Below are positions 47,370-59,008 of a stretch of DNA of 64,000 nt, piece after piece. Below the pieces are notes generated by a model. That model did no database searches, had not been told where the DNA came from, and saw only the letters and a list, made by a program, of their open reading frames with translations. Every line of letters starts with the position of its first letter. Position 1 is the stretch's first letter. A program made the position numbers and the translations under genes. The stretch is from Megalonaias nervosa (lineage: Eukaryota; Mollusca; Bivalvia; Unionida; Unionidae), in NCBI GenBank assembly GCA_016617855.1, contig JAECUM010004932.1, positions 62,001 through 126,000 of the forward strand, written 5' to 3'.

Positions 47370-49261
47370 GTAAGAAAATACAGCAGTAAAAGACATGATG
47401 CATCCTTTTATTTCACTGAGCTTGTAAACATGAAATAATTCTCTCATCAGTGCAAAGTAACCTGTAAAATAAATCTCACTGCCTTGATGGGACTCGCTTG
47501 TGAGACAATCATGTAATCCCAAGAGACCCAAATACTAATTTTTGTGAGATGATTTCCCCTCTGGGACATGGACAAACAGATACCAGGATTCAGTCATGGT
47601 TAATGGCACACAGTTTCTTTCATGGCCCAATAAAATATGATGATGCTTCTACACAATGCAGTATCAAACAGTTGGCATAAATTGTGCATATCTCAGCACC
47701 TGTAATGTTGTGGCTGTGAATTCATCCCTGTACCTGTGATGTACATTATGTAGATGAGCTTTTAACTGACAAAGACTAATAGGATTTAGCTAGACTGGTT
47801 ACACAGCTCTCTGCTACCAACATCATACTTGACACAGCAGCAAACAATAACCAGTTTCACTATATGCCGACAATCATCTTCACAAGAGTGACTTTATCGC
47901 AAAAGATTAGGCAAATTAGAATAAATGAAAGTGATTATATCCAATGAAATTGTCTTAGATGCTTCCCTCTCTTCATGCAGTCCACCATTGGAGCAAAACT
48001 GAAATGAAAGTTTGGAAAGAAATGAGATGGTAAAGTCAGCAGCATAGGTAACATGGCTTGCTATAATAAGAACGTTGTGAAACTTAAAATTTGTTTCAGT
48101 CTCATGCAAGATAAAGACAGTGTAATGAACTGGAGATGTTTTTAAAATTTGATTTTAAAATTATCAAACTAAAGATAGATACACATGAAGTGATTTTCTT
48201 ATTTGCATGTCTTTATGCTTGCTTTGTTCAATGATTCAGAATTAAGTTTAAAACACTTTGTCTTAGAAAAACTCATCAGCAGTGAGAAATGACAACATCA
48301 TACTCACTGGCACAAGAGTAAAGCACCCCAGGTAAATTTAACTCTGTAAAATTTGGAGAAACTTTTGACTTGTTTACATTAAATCTGAGATTATCTAGGA
48401 CAAGAAGATCATGATAAACATTTATTTTGGTGTATTTCCTACATTTCAAAATTTTGATGCTTTTGCTCCATTTTTGTCATGAAACAATATTCTGCCAATT
48501 TGGACTGATTGTCATTTGTTTCAGGATGTTTGATTGGTTTACAATCAAACAGTGTTTGTTTCTCTATTCTTTCTCTCATTGCTCTATACTTGTATGTGGC
48601 TATACTGGATAGCTTGTCTCTCCACATAGGAGGTAATCTTTAATGGCCTATGTTGATATTTGATTTAATTATATTCATTAAGATTCAAGATCGAACACAA
48701 GATGCCATGTGAAAGTTCAGGTCCAGTATTTATACTTATCTGGACTAGCATCACACCTTTGAAATATTGCTCAGTGTCTAAGCTAAAATGTACCAAAATA
48801 ATGCATTGGCACGTCAAGGCTTTAGCCAGTTAAGATTGCAAACACCAAAGAGTTAGTCAAGCATTGATTACTATGTAGTCACAGAGAAGTGTCAAATACT
48901 CTGATTCAAGATATAAAAAAAGAAAGTTTATTTTCCAGAGGACAGTATATAAAGATTAGCTTTGAAAATGCATTATATTTATGCTTAGCATATCAAAGCT
49001 TTTGTCAGCACTGATTACCTTGACGAACCATTCTAAATCAATGAAGCATTGATCACTTCTGTGATTTAAGATGAAAAAAATGTAAAGGATTGATCACTGT
49101 ATGGTTATAGAGAAGTATTACTGTGATTTAAAAGGAGGAACAAACTAAGAGCCAAGTTTATTTTCTGAAGAAAAGTAAAGAATTGCATCAGGCTCTGACA
49201 TGTTTTCCATATAGTTTCAGTTATGTCATTTATAATATTGGTCAGCAGTGTATTGGAATGC
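47370..49261 (+). other. Intron without recognised genes
   Basis: AT-rich intron. At 48780-49180 loosely repeated phrases (CAAAGAGTTAGTCAAGCATT, TTTATTTTCCAGAGGA/TTTATTTTCTGAAGAA) suggest an old duplication. No conserved frame is visible. Confidence 0.55.
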
Positions 49262-49735
49262 AGAATGTATCAGTGACATATCTGCAATATCATAGTGTTG
49301 TTTACAGTCCAAAGTGACATACCCACAATATCATAGTGTTGTTTACAGTCCAGAGTGACATGCCCACAATATCATATTGTTGTTTACAGTCCAGATTGAC
49401 ATGCCTGCAGTATCATATTATTGTTACCATATTGTTGTTTACAGTCCAGATTGACTTGCCCACAATATCATATTGTTGTTTACAGTCCAAAGTGACATAC
49501 CAACAATATCATATTGTTGTTTACAGTACAAAGTGACATACTCACACTATCATAGCATTGTTTACAGTCCAAAGTGACATACCCACAATATCATATTGTT
49601 GTTTATAATCCAAAGTGACATACCTGCAATATCATATTGTTGTTTACAGTGTAAAGTGACATACCTGCAATATCATATTGTTATTTACTGTCCATTGTAT
49701 CATACACAGAATACGATATTGTTGTTTACTTGTTT
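49262..49735. repeat. Minisatellite, about 41-bp unit
   Basis: GTTGTTTACAGTCCAAAGTG / ACATACCCACAATATCATAT repeats about eleven times with modest divergence and one short insertion. It ends about 80 bases before the acceptor of the exon at 49815. The phrase TTTACAG in each unit resembles a splice acceptor, so it could offer decoy sites. Confidence 0.93.
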
Positions 49736-49814
49736 TATATGCAGAATACACTAAATTCGGTATGACATATAGAATGTTCTTAATTTACAAAGTTTCTTGT
49801 ATGATAAATTCTAG

Positions 49815-50077
49815 GACTCATTTTACCTGGATTGTACTAAAGAAGATGAAGTTGACTTAGCAACTGACCATTTGATTGATGCTGAGCATGACATAAAAAC
49901 AAGTCCCAGCATGTTGCAGAGATTGTATGGCATTGCCAAAGCCAGGTTTGGTCTGGCTGTAACTGCAAAGCACATCCAAGAGACTGTACTGAAGAAAGGA
50001 CAAATTGCAACTCCCCAGCAACATCGACTTATTGACAGAGCTGCAACTTTGTGTGAAGGAGATTGCAAATGGCCAAA
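49815..50077 (+). CDS. RNF213: RNF213-like exon (post-RING region)
   Basis: Acceptor AATTCTAG|GAC, donor CCAAA|GTTAGT. The exon has 87 codons plus 2 bases. It contains TSPSMLQRLYGIAKARFGLA, HIQETVLKKG and RLIDRAATLCEGDCKWPK. The A-x-x-R-F-x-L-A segment and the C-x-x-G/D-x-x-W-P-K end before the next exon's IYFIKYL are landmarks of the family. Confidence 0.95.
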
Positions 50078-50649
50078 GTTAGTAACATGGAGAAATCTTT
50101 TTCCTTCTACAGTTCAGTTATTTTAGATTAGCTTCTACTTTTTAATAGGGGTAATTTAAAAAAACAATGAATATGGTATGATGGTTATCAACAGGTAATT
50201 TCATGCAATCTGTACATTGATAATGGGGAGGTATAAGCTCTGGTGACCATAGTTCAGCCGCTAAGTGACAGTTTGTAATGATGTAGTTCATTTTTTTTTT
50301 AAAAAAACTTTTTAAAAAGCACACACTTACAAAATGGTTTAATATTTTTTTTCTATCACTGATTCATAATTCCATATGTCCAAAAAATATAATTTATCGT
50401 CTATTGCAATAGTTGTCAGTGACTTGGGCTTAAATATTCACTTCTCATCACAAAATTTTACCACAAAATTGTTGCCAAGAAGCAAAATTGTAAAAAAATG
50501 TTCAGGACAAAGGCATTTTCATTTCAGTCAAACATTAGTGCATTATAGGATAATCTCAGTCCTTTTCATGAATAAACTTATTGTCATAGTTCTAGATTTG
50601 GAAACCCAGATCAAAACCAACCTTACACATTATTTTACTTTATTTACAG

Positions 50650-50773
50650 GATATACTTTATCAAGTATCTGTGTCGTTGTTATGGAGTTGACAGCTACCA
50701 GGCAGTGTGCAGAAAGATAGATGTTGGATACCTTAGATGGATTAAATATCAGCCTGTGGAAGAAAGGGACAAG
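50650..50773 (+). CDS. RNF213: RNF213-like exon (post-RING region)
   Basis: Acceptor TTATTTACAG|G, donor GACAAG|GTATCA. It completes Lys and reads IYFIKYLCRCYGVDSYQAV, then WIKYQP, ending VEERDK in phase 0. The I/V-F-x-x-K-x-L-x-R-x-x-G pattern is typical of this point in RNF213. Confidence 0.94.
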
Positions 50774-50992
50774 GTATCAACAATTTGTACATGATTAACT
50801 TTATAATTTATATACATACAAAGTCAAAGAAATTCAAGATGGGGGGGGACATCAGTTACTTGACTCCATTAAACTATTATGTAATATTGTATGTGCTTAA
50901 TATTCCTATAGTTAGTTGTATGTTAGCATATTTTTCATGTATTACATGGAATACTCCATTGACTTATAACATGACTCTATGGTCTTAAACTA
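50774..50992 (+). other. Intron without recognised genes
   Basis: Short AT-rich stretch before the LINE fragment. It contains a (G)8 run at 50842. Confidence 0.5.
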
Positions 50993-51560
50993 AGTAACAG
51001 AAAAGAGTGAAAATCAACCAGTGTTGTCAAATTCAACAAATAATTTAATTCCTAGAATACAAAGTGAAAATTTTTAAAGAACTTACAGTATTGCAAATTA
51101 AATCCCAATAGTCCCAAAAAATTCTATCACCAGTCCTGATGAATAAAGTTCTAATTAAATTCCATTGGTGTTCAAAATAAGATCCAGTGCTGAAGGTGTT
51201 GTTGTGTCTGTAGTCTTGAATGTACTAATGTACTAGTAGCCTAAAGTGTGATGATGTGCTAAGTCTTCAATTAATCACAATAATATAATCCAAGATGCTC
51301 TTGTCTGAATTCACTATCATTCCAAATTAATGTGTCTGTCCAAAAATATTATTGAGCACTTTGTAATACCAGAGAATAAGAATTTGAATAATTCTGCCTA
51401 AATTGAAAACTAAACACAACAATACAAATGATTCTGTTTCAGATGTTATCACAAGAATGAATAGTTCTTCAAGTAAAGAAGTCAAGATTGTATAAAAATA
51501 TAAGACAGAAAATAAGAACCAGGACATAGGCCCAAGTTTATTTCTAGAAAATTATAAGTT
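50993..51560 (-). mobile_element. LINE 3'-end fragment, minus strand
   Basis: Read in reverse, TTTTCACTTTGTATTCTAGG, AATTAAATTATTTGTTGAAT and TTTTCACTCTTTTCTGTTAC match the 3' ends at 7041-7376 and 10800-10925. No coding part is left. Confidence 0.65.
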
Positions 51561-52158
51561 GTAAACAAATCAAATCTGTTACCAAAATTATAATAAGGAA
51601 CATGGGAAACAAAAGATACAACAGGTTCTTTATGGACGAATTCCAATATCCTAGACTCGGACCCAGATTGACATGTTTTTACCTTTATTGATAATTATAC
51701 TAATATTGAACCCACACTCCTAGAGAAATATTAACTATGCATTATTTGTTTACAAAAAAGCAACATAAATGTCCCTAGTCAGGTGCACAGTGAACTTGAT
51801 TTTGCAGAAGGTCAGGTCCAAAATACAATTATACATAACGTATAATCACAGAGATAAAACTAAGAAATACAAATGAAATATACATAATACAGAAGCCTTT
51901 CATATGTAAGCTGATAATCTGAGTTCCCCTTGTTTTACCTATTATACAGCACTGTATGTAACCAAGGCTTCTCAAATTTGTTTCCAGATCCATTCAGTCA
52001 AGCAAAAATCATTCAAAAATAACTAAAGCCACGTACACATGTAAATATATTATAAAAGTTACCTGCCATATCCTATTTAGTTTTATTTACACACACACAC
52101 ACACACACTTAAAAGCAATTCTGATCAAATATTACATAATATACCTAATCTTTACAAG
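51561..52158 (+). other. Intron; (AC)n tract
   Basis: AT-rich sequence with (AC)10 at about 52089-52108. It ends in ATCTTTACAAG, the acceptor. Confidence 0.6.
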
Positions 52159-52275
52159 GTGAGAGAGGTGTCAGACAGATACATTGTGTGTGGACCCCAC
52201 TACATTGACATCAGAGATGCTGTGACCAAAGTGGTGCTTGGAGAGGGTGCTGACCAGCTGGATAAGGCAATTAAG
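52159..52275 (+). CDS. RNF213: RNF213-like exon (post-RING region)
   Basis: Acceptor TCTTTACAAG|GTG, donor ATTAAG|GTAATG. The exon has 39 codons, phase 0 on both sides. It reads VREVSDRYIVCGPHYIDIRD followed by AVTKVVLGEGADQLDKAIK. D-R-Y-x-V-x-G-x-x-Y with the following helix is recognised as RNF213-like. Confidence 0.92.
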
Positions 52276-54505
52276 GTAATGTACACATCTTCATTATATC
52301 ATAGGTTTTATTACCAGATATAATAGAAGCTATTATCCAAGGATATTTTTGTCAAAATCATCATCTTTAATGAACATTGTGCTTTTGGTATGTTGTTCAG
52401 TGTCAAATTTTCACAAGTATTCAGTTTGGACATACGTCCTTATAGAAGATGGAATGAACAAGACATGGGAACAATACTAATAGAGCTTTTGGCAAGAAAT
52501 ATTCATGTGTATAAATGTATGTACAGTAAAATATACTTGTGTACAAAAAGGAAGCATAAGAAAATGTGATTATACAGATGCCATTTCTCAGGTATTTTTG
52601 CTGCTACTGACCAACAACTTGTCCCCCTAAATGGTTTTCAGTTATCCAGACAGGATGTTGTTTGCTTGCAGTGGAGGGGAAGGGGGTATCTTTTTTGGTC
52701 ATACCTTTCTGTCCATCTCGTGAAGCTTGTTAGATTGTGCAGAAAGACCACTCAGTGTAGACAGATTAAATTTTTTTAGCTTATTTGTACCCATATGTAG
52801 ATAACCTGGTTAGATTTTCAGGCAATTAAAGCTGCAGTATTTCAGATATGCACATTTTTGTCTCACCTGCATAAGTATGGTGCAGTATAGTCACTTTTTT
52901 ACTGGCTGATATATCTTTGTCAACAGAAGCTGCAATATTTCAAATGTGCACATTTTTGTCACACCTGCATAAGTATGGTGCAATATAGTCACTTTTCTAC
53001 CTGCTGAGATATCTTTGTCAACAGAATTAAAATTTTGTATTGAAAGTCTATATCTTCTTTATCATTGCTGTATGCAGGTTAAACTGTTAGATAATATCAC
53101 TACACCATTCCCTCTTTAACTTGATCCACAAACATAGACCGCACTACAAGCAAGGGTGCGAGTTACCAAGGGACCTCCAACAATTGAAAAAAATCGCTTG
53201 CAAATCGAGAAAAGGGAAGGGGGGTCAGGGTAAGGGAACTTCACTGTTTCATGACTGAATCCTCATTTTACATTCACGTCGATAATAATTTTTAATAATG
53301 CACTTTTTCTAATGAAGTTGTTCATTATTCTGTTTAAATAACATTTATTTTCCAAATGTCCAACGTGTGAAAGATCGTTCCAGCTGGTTTCAAGAAGTAT
53401 CACATGTACATGAAAACATCTGTGTATTACGTCACTGCTTTTTGTTTTCTTGATGAGTCTGGTTCCCAGAGTGGTATGTCATAGTATCCTGCCAAATCGG
53501 GAGTCAAAAGAGCAGGGAACTAGACAAACTGTTGATATACCACCAAACAAGATTCCTTTTGTTCAAAAACAAGTGAAATTTGTTTTGTGAGACAATCGTC
53601 TATGTAGAATCTCAATTTTTGTATTGTTCAATTAGTACAGTATTAATATCATGATTTCATTGGAAGTAATAATGAAACTTCTTATCATTCTTGAGGATAT
53701 CTCTAAGTGCCAGTTCAAGAATTCTCTGAAACTCGCTTGCCCACAATGGTCTTTATCTGTGAAACCAAGCTCTTTATTTTATGAAGTATTCATTTCGATT
53801 GGTTGCCATGCTATCTTTGATCACAGTTACCAGTGAGTCACTTAATTTAAGGTAGTTTATGTTACATACACAATAACATTTATAACAGTGTTCGATTGAT
53901 CAAATGAAGTGAGTTCACCCGACATAAGAGCGGGGCAGCTAGATTTTAAGTTTGTAGGATTTTCGTGCCTTTTAACTTTTCTTTTATTTCACCTCCATTA
54001 TTTGATTCAAAAGACATAATTAATGTGATAATACAAAGGAGGCCAGCTTTTAATTCATTGCAACAATACAACAAATACTTCTGCAAGTCAGTTATCAAAA
54101 CAGAGCACCTAATTAGGTTCTCAGAGAAACGCTCGTGGACATAGCTGTTATGGTAGATTGACACATTTTACATCTAATTACAAGAGGACACATTGCATTT
54201 ATGATGATTACACTTAAATGGAACTAAAAGATAGAACTAGAACACAAATTTCAATTGATAAAAAATTATTTAATTTGTATTTATTTATTAAAGTACTGCC
54301 TCCACTCTGTGAAATTTTCATTGATCAAAATTTCCTTACGTATCATTAATTGCAGTGTACTAGGAATGTCACTTGGAAAGAAAATGTAAAAAAATTGTAT
54401 ACCTTATTTTTAAATTTGATATTTCATAATGTTGATTAAAATGTCCAGGTCTTATCTACTGTCTTCGATGATAAAACAAGCAATATATCAAAGTTTTCTT
54501 AACTA
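52276..54505 (+). other. Intron; one tandem duplication, no gene
   Basis: At 52830-53030 a unit of about 98 bases (GCTGCAGTATTTCAGATATG, CACACCTGCATAAGTATGGT, ATATCTTTGTCAACAG) is present twice in tandem. The stretch at 53100-53560 is somewhat less AT-rich but shows no frame that I recognise. Confidence 0.6.
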
Positions 54506-54509
54506 ATTT

Positions 54510-55660
54510 TGATCGCTATTTCCTTCAAGTTCATAAAATAGGATATATTTTTGGGGTATTTTCTGGTTTAAAATATGGGATCCATGCCTGAGCCCACGTT
54601 ATAAGCAGGTTCACGAGTTACTAAGGGAGTGTTGTATATGTCTGAAGTATTTACTGTCATGAGGTCCTGTCTTGCTTGCTTATACATTATGGTGAACAAT
54701 GTTAAAAAGTTTTGCATTAAAGTTTTGAAAGTCACATGTCTCATGCATCATTGGCTGCATTCATTTAGAACATTTGTATATTATTAAAACACATCTAAAG
54801 TTTATATGCTGAAATGCTAGGAGTTCCTGCCTTGCTTCTTATACTACTTAGTATTACAACAGGTCTCAGGTTTATATGCTGATATGCTAAGAGTTCCTGT
54901 CTTAATTGCTTTAAGCAGGAAGCATGTTGCATCATCATAAACAATGAAAAAGCTTTGTGCTAAAATATTTTAAAGTCACAAATCTTTAATGTCAGGTGTA
55001 TTTATCGAAACATTTGGGTCAATAGCTCATAAGTAAGGAGTTCCTGTCTTTCCTGTCTGACCTACTTAAGTACACCATTTCCTCGATAACTTGTGCCCTG
55101 ATAACTCACAAACCCACTTATAATGCAGGGACAGGCATGGGTCCCATTTATTTACTAGAAATACCAACAAAATTGTTGAATGTGAAGAAAATTGCAATCA
55201 AAATTGGTGAATGAAATTTTGATATATTGCTCATTTTTTTGAGTGCAAATAGTGGTCAGTACTTGGAAATTTGTATCAACATCATGAAATTCCTAACATA
55301 ACAAATTACTGATTTTTTTAAACATTTTCTTTGCAAACATTCTCATCATATTGTAAATAACAATATTCAATGAAATTTCAATTGTTGAAAATGTCACTGA
55401 TGCCTACTGGTGGCCACTCTTTAATAAATGCCATTAAATTTGTGTTTTAGTTCTATCTTTCAATTTGGTTTCAGTGTAATCATCATAAATGCAGTTTTTA
55501 AGATGAAAAAATGTCAATCTGTCACAGCCTTCCTATGGTTTTTCTTCATAATTTTGTTGAGGTCTCTCAGTAACTCGGTAACTCATGCCCTCGCTTATGG
55601 TGCAGTCAATATTTTTGGACCCTATTGTGCTCAAGTTATCAAGAGAGTGGTGTAAATTGG
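54510..55660. repeat. Cluster of dispersed MITE-like repeats
   Basis: 54510-54645 matches 7560-7735. 55075-55200 is a related sequence in the opposite orientation (CACAAACCCACTTATAATGC, GGCATGGGTCCCAT). 55560-55655 (GGTAACTCATGCCCTCGCTT, TTTTTGGACCCTATTGTG) matches about 18065-18165. The part at 54650-55050 has about three loose repeats of AGGAGTTCCTGTCTT. The ends are not resolved. Confidence 0.55.
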
Positions 55661-56126
55661 TTTTGTGTGAATGTTTATGAAAGTCATTTGCAGGGATTAT
55701 ACTGATAGGCATATGGATGCAGGTTAGAATAGAAAATTTGTTGAATGTTTAGGACTTTTGAAAATATATTAACTCTTTACCTTCTGCATGTGCTTAGTGC
55801 CCTGCCTACTAAGTATGATAAGCAGCCTGCCTTCTAGCAGCTGTTTGTAGGATGAAGCCCAGAGCATCATAATGGCTGCCTGAGTGAGAGCCTCTTGAGT
55901 TAGTGCACATGCTGTCTGCAGTTTCTTTATCAATCTTGTCCCATGCAAATTATGTAATTTAATGAAAAATAATATTTTAAACACTTAAAGTTTTGTGCCA
56001 CTCATTTCCACCAACAAGTACATATAAGCCTCAGGAATCAATGTTTATATTCACATATTCATAATAAAAAATGTACCTCAAGATATCTGTTGTGTTTATA
56101 ATTTATATTAGACTACTTTCTCACAA

Positions 56127-56462
56127 CTATCTTGCATAAATGGAACATTTCTTGAGGAAAAACTGTAAAAAGAAATATATCTCCCTTTCATTTTCACCTG
56201 AATTAAATGTTGACCCTGAATATACTGTAAAGTCATCCACATGTAACGGTCGCATGTGTTCCGACCAGAAAAGATCGTCACATGTTTCATCCTCTGATTC
56301 AGATAAATCTGAAATGTCATGTGTTGAATCAGGACTTATACTAATGTCCGATCCTTTGTCTTTAATCGGATCATGAAAGGCAATGTCATTTGCAATGTCA
56401 TAAATTTCAAATCCTATAAAACTTTCGTTGGAAACATTGTCGGAATACATGAATTTTGCCAT
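56127..56462 (-). pseudogene. piggyBac-like transposase fragment (N-terminal part)
   Basis: The frame starts MAKFMYSDNVSNESFIGFEI. It has a long acidic/serine-rich stretch (DISDLSESEDETCDD) and then PLHVDDFTVYSGSTF, which resembles the 'F-x-G-x-x-G' segment that opens the catalytic part in piggyBac transposases. It breaks off soon afterward, so none of the catalytic aspartates are present. The 111-codon length compares with about 550-600 for the full protein. Confidence 0.65.
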
Positions 56463-56757
56463 TTTGTTTCACTTTGACAACTGATCTCATTTTCAAAGGA
56501 AATTCCCACTTATATGCTGTAAAACTACTAGTAGAACACTTTAATCATTTTATGTAAGGACTATTATCATTGGCTAAATATTGTTAAAAAGACGATGTTT
56601 GCGATTTCATCCAATGCAAAGCTTTAATACAAAAGGTTTATATGTGTCTCTGGGGTTTCCCAACCCTTGGCCGGAAACATATGTATGAGCCAGCCAGGAC
56701 AGAGAGAGTATTATTAGCAGCTTGTATATGTGTCTCTGGGGTTACAAGGCTATTTTT

Positions 56758-56772
56758 AGCATTGCATATATG
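56758..56772. repeat. Target-site duplication of nested LINE, left copy
   Basis: AGCATTGCATATATG. The partner at 58970-58984 is AGCATTGCGTATATG, differing at one of 15 positions. Confidence 0.9.
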
Positions 56773-58969
56773 ATGATGTTCATCCTTCGGTCTCGAAGAT
56801 GACCATGACTTCAGATCTGGGCTGGTCTGTGAGTGCGCAGATGGCTGGTGAGGCCAATCTGCGCTCTGAAGAGTCTAGGGCAATGAGGACAGGGAATTGC
56901 TGGGGGCTGGATGGACTGAGGGTTGGCGCTGGCTCTGCTTTTCCTCTGCTGGCATTTCTGCTTGGCCTTATTGATCCGGTGCTCTTCAAATGCAGCTGTG
57001 CCTGAGTTGATCTGGTGACACCAGGCAGCGCGGTCTTCGGCAAGCTGCTCCCAGCTGTCTGGGTCAATGCTACAGGACTTCATGGAGGCTTTGAGCGTGT
57101 CCTTGAACCGTTTCTTTTGGCCTCCTCGGGAACGCTTGCCTTCAGCAAGTTCCCCATAGAACAGTCTCATTGGGAGGCGCTCATCAGGCATACGGCAGAT
57201 ATGGCCAGCCCAGCGGAGTTGTGACCTTCTGAGCATGGCATAGACGCTTGTCATCTCTGCTCTCTGGAGGACTTCTGTGTCAGGAGTCTTGTCCTGCCAT
57301 TTGATGTGGAGCAGTTTTCTGAGGCAGCGCATGTGGAAGGAGTTCAGCTATTTTGCATGGCGACTGTACACTGTCCATGTCTCACAGGCGTACAAGAGGG
57401 AGGGCAGTACTACTGCGCAGTACACATTGAGCTTGGTTTGCAGGCTGATTCCTCTTCTGTTCCACACAGTATTATGAAGTCTGCCGAAGGCTGCACTTGC
57501 ACGAGCAATCCTGATGAACTTGTCAGCAACAGCGAGTTTCTGGCCATCGACGGTAATGCTGGGTTCATTGTAAGGGAATGAGGGTGCAGGCTGGTACATG
57601 ATTTCGGTCTTCTTCGTACTTATTGTGAGTCCGAAGTCTGTGCAGGCTTTGGAGGACCGATCCATGCTTTCTTGCATGTGAGACTGAGTACCAGCATTCA
57701 AAGCGTAGTCATCAGCAAAGAGGATGGTGTCTTCCTGGACTTTGGTCTTAGCCTGCAGTCTTCTCAGGTTGAAGATGTTCCCATCAGTCCTGAACCGGAT
57801 GTCGATGTCAATGTCACCCTCACGGAAAGCATCAGTCAGCATCGCTGTGAACATCATGCTGAACAGGGTCGGGGCAAGAACGCAGCCCTGCTTGACACCA
57901 TTTGTCACTGGAAAGGGCAGGGAGAACTCTCCCATCATCCTGTACTCTGGCGAGCATGCCATCGTGGAATAGTCTGACCATGGTGATGAACTTCTCAGGG
58001 CATCCGAACTTTGCCATGATCCTCCACAGACCTTCACGACTCACAGTGTCAAAAGCCTTAGTGAGGTCCACAAAAATGGTGTAGAGGCTGACGTTCTGCT
58101 CTTGGCATTTCTCCTGGAGTTGTCTGGCTGCGAAGATCATGTCCACAGTGCCCCGATCCTGCCTGAAGCCGCACTGACTCTCTGGTAGCAAGCCTTGCTC
58201 CAAGTGGACTGTCAGTCGATTCAGCAGAATTCTGGCCAGTATCTTCCCTGCGATGGATAATAGGGAGATCCCACGGTGGTTATCACATGCTTGCTGGTTC
58301 CCCTTCTGCTTGTAAAGGTGGACAATAGAGGTGTCTTTGAACTCCTGTGGAATCTTCTCCTGGTTCCACACAGACTGGAAGAGGTCAGTAAGCTTCTGCG
58401 TCAGTCGGGGACCACCAGCTGTGTAGACTTCCGCTGGGATGGAGTCAGAACCCGGGGCTTTGCCACTGGATAGACTTTTAATTGCCTTCTCTACTTCTGT
58501 GTAACTTGGCGAATCCGAGAGGGAAGCGTTGGTTGGGACCTGGGGCAGGCGAGCGATGGCTTCAGCGTTGATGGAGGAAGGACGGTTGAGGACACTGTCG
58601 AAGCGCTTGAGAATCTCTTCCTTATCAGTGATCAGCGTGTTCCCATCTGCACTGAGGAGGGGGGAAGATCCTGATTTAGTGGGACCGTAGATTGTCTTGA
58701 GCGCCTCGTAGAACCTCTTCATGTCATTGCAGTCTGCATACGACTGGATCTCGTCCGCCTTCTTGCTCAGCCATGTGTCCTGCATCTGTCGGAGCTCTCT
58801 CTGCACTGTTCTTCTGATATTGGCGAATGCAGCTTTCTTAGATGTGGAGTGCGGGTCATTTAGCAGCGCACTGTGTGTGCGGTGTTTTTCGTCGAGCAGT
58901 TCTTGAATGCGATCATCGTTATCGTTGAACCAGTCCTGGTGCTTGCACGTGGTAGGGCCTAGCACATCG
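56773..58969 (-). mobile_element. Recent, 5'-truncated LINE with reverse transcriptase and C2H2 zinc finger
   Basis: Clearly more GC-rich than its surroundings. On the minus strand the frame reads KSLSSGKAPGSDSIPAEVY, LYTIFVDLTKAFDTVSREGL (motif A), NGVKQGCVLAPTLFSMMF (motif B), ILFADDYAL (motif C), the thumb, and at the end a C-x2-C-x12-H-x3-H finger. Two breaks are visible: a frameshift at about 57930 and a TAG at 57345-57347 after YSRHAK. The 5' part with the endonuclease is missing. The ATG that opens the first frame (58972-58974) lies in the target-site duplication. The 3' end is a short ATCATCA run, as in RTE-like elements. The exact clade is unassigned. Confidence 0.93.
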
Positions 58970-58984
58970 AGCATTGCGTATATG
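58970..58984. repeat. Target-site duplication of nested LINE, right copy
   Basis: AGCATTGCGTATATG, which pairs with 56758-56772. Confidence 0.9.
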
Positions 58985-59008
58985 TATTAGCAGAAGGTAA
59001 AGAGTTAA

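Larger units (their letters stand above)
55773..59004 (-). mobile_element. piggyBac-like transposon, decayed, carrying a nested LINE
   Basis: CTCTTTACCTTCTGC at 55773-55787 is repeated exactly inverted at 58990-59004. Both are flanked on the outside by TTAA (55769-55772 and 59005-59008). A minus-strand fragment resembling a piggyBac transposase N-terminus lies inside (56127-56462). Taking out the LINE at 56773-58969 leaves about 1.0 kb, too short for a full transposase, so this is a deleted copy. Confidence 0.85.

Noticed and set aside
57015..58906. Several plus-strand frames of 60-100 codons in the GC-rich block
   Set aside because: They are antisense shadows of the minus-strand LINE reverse transcriptase.
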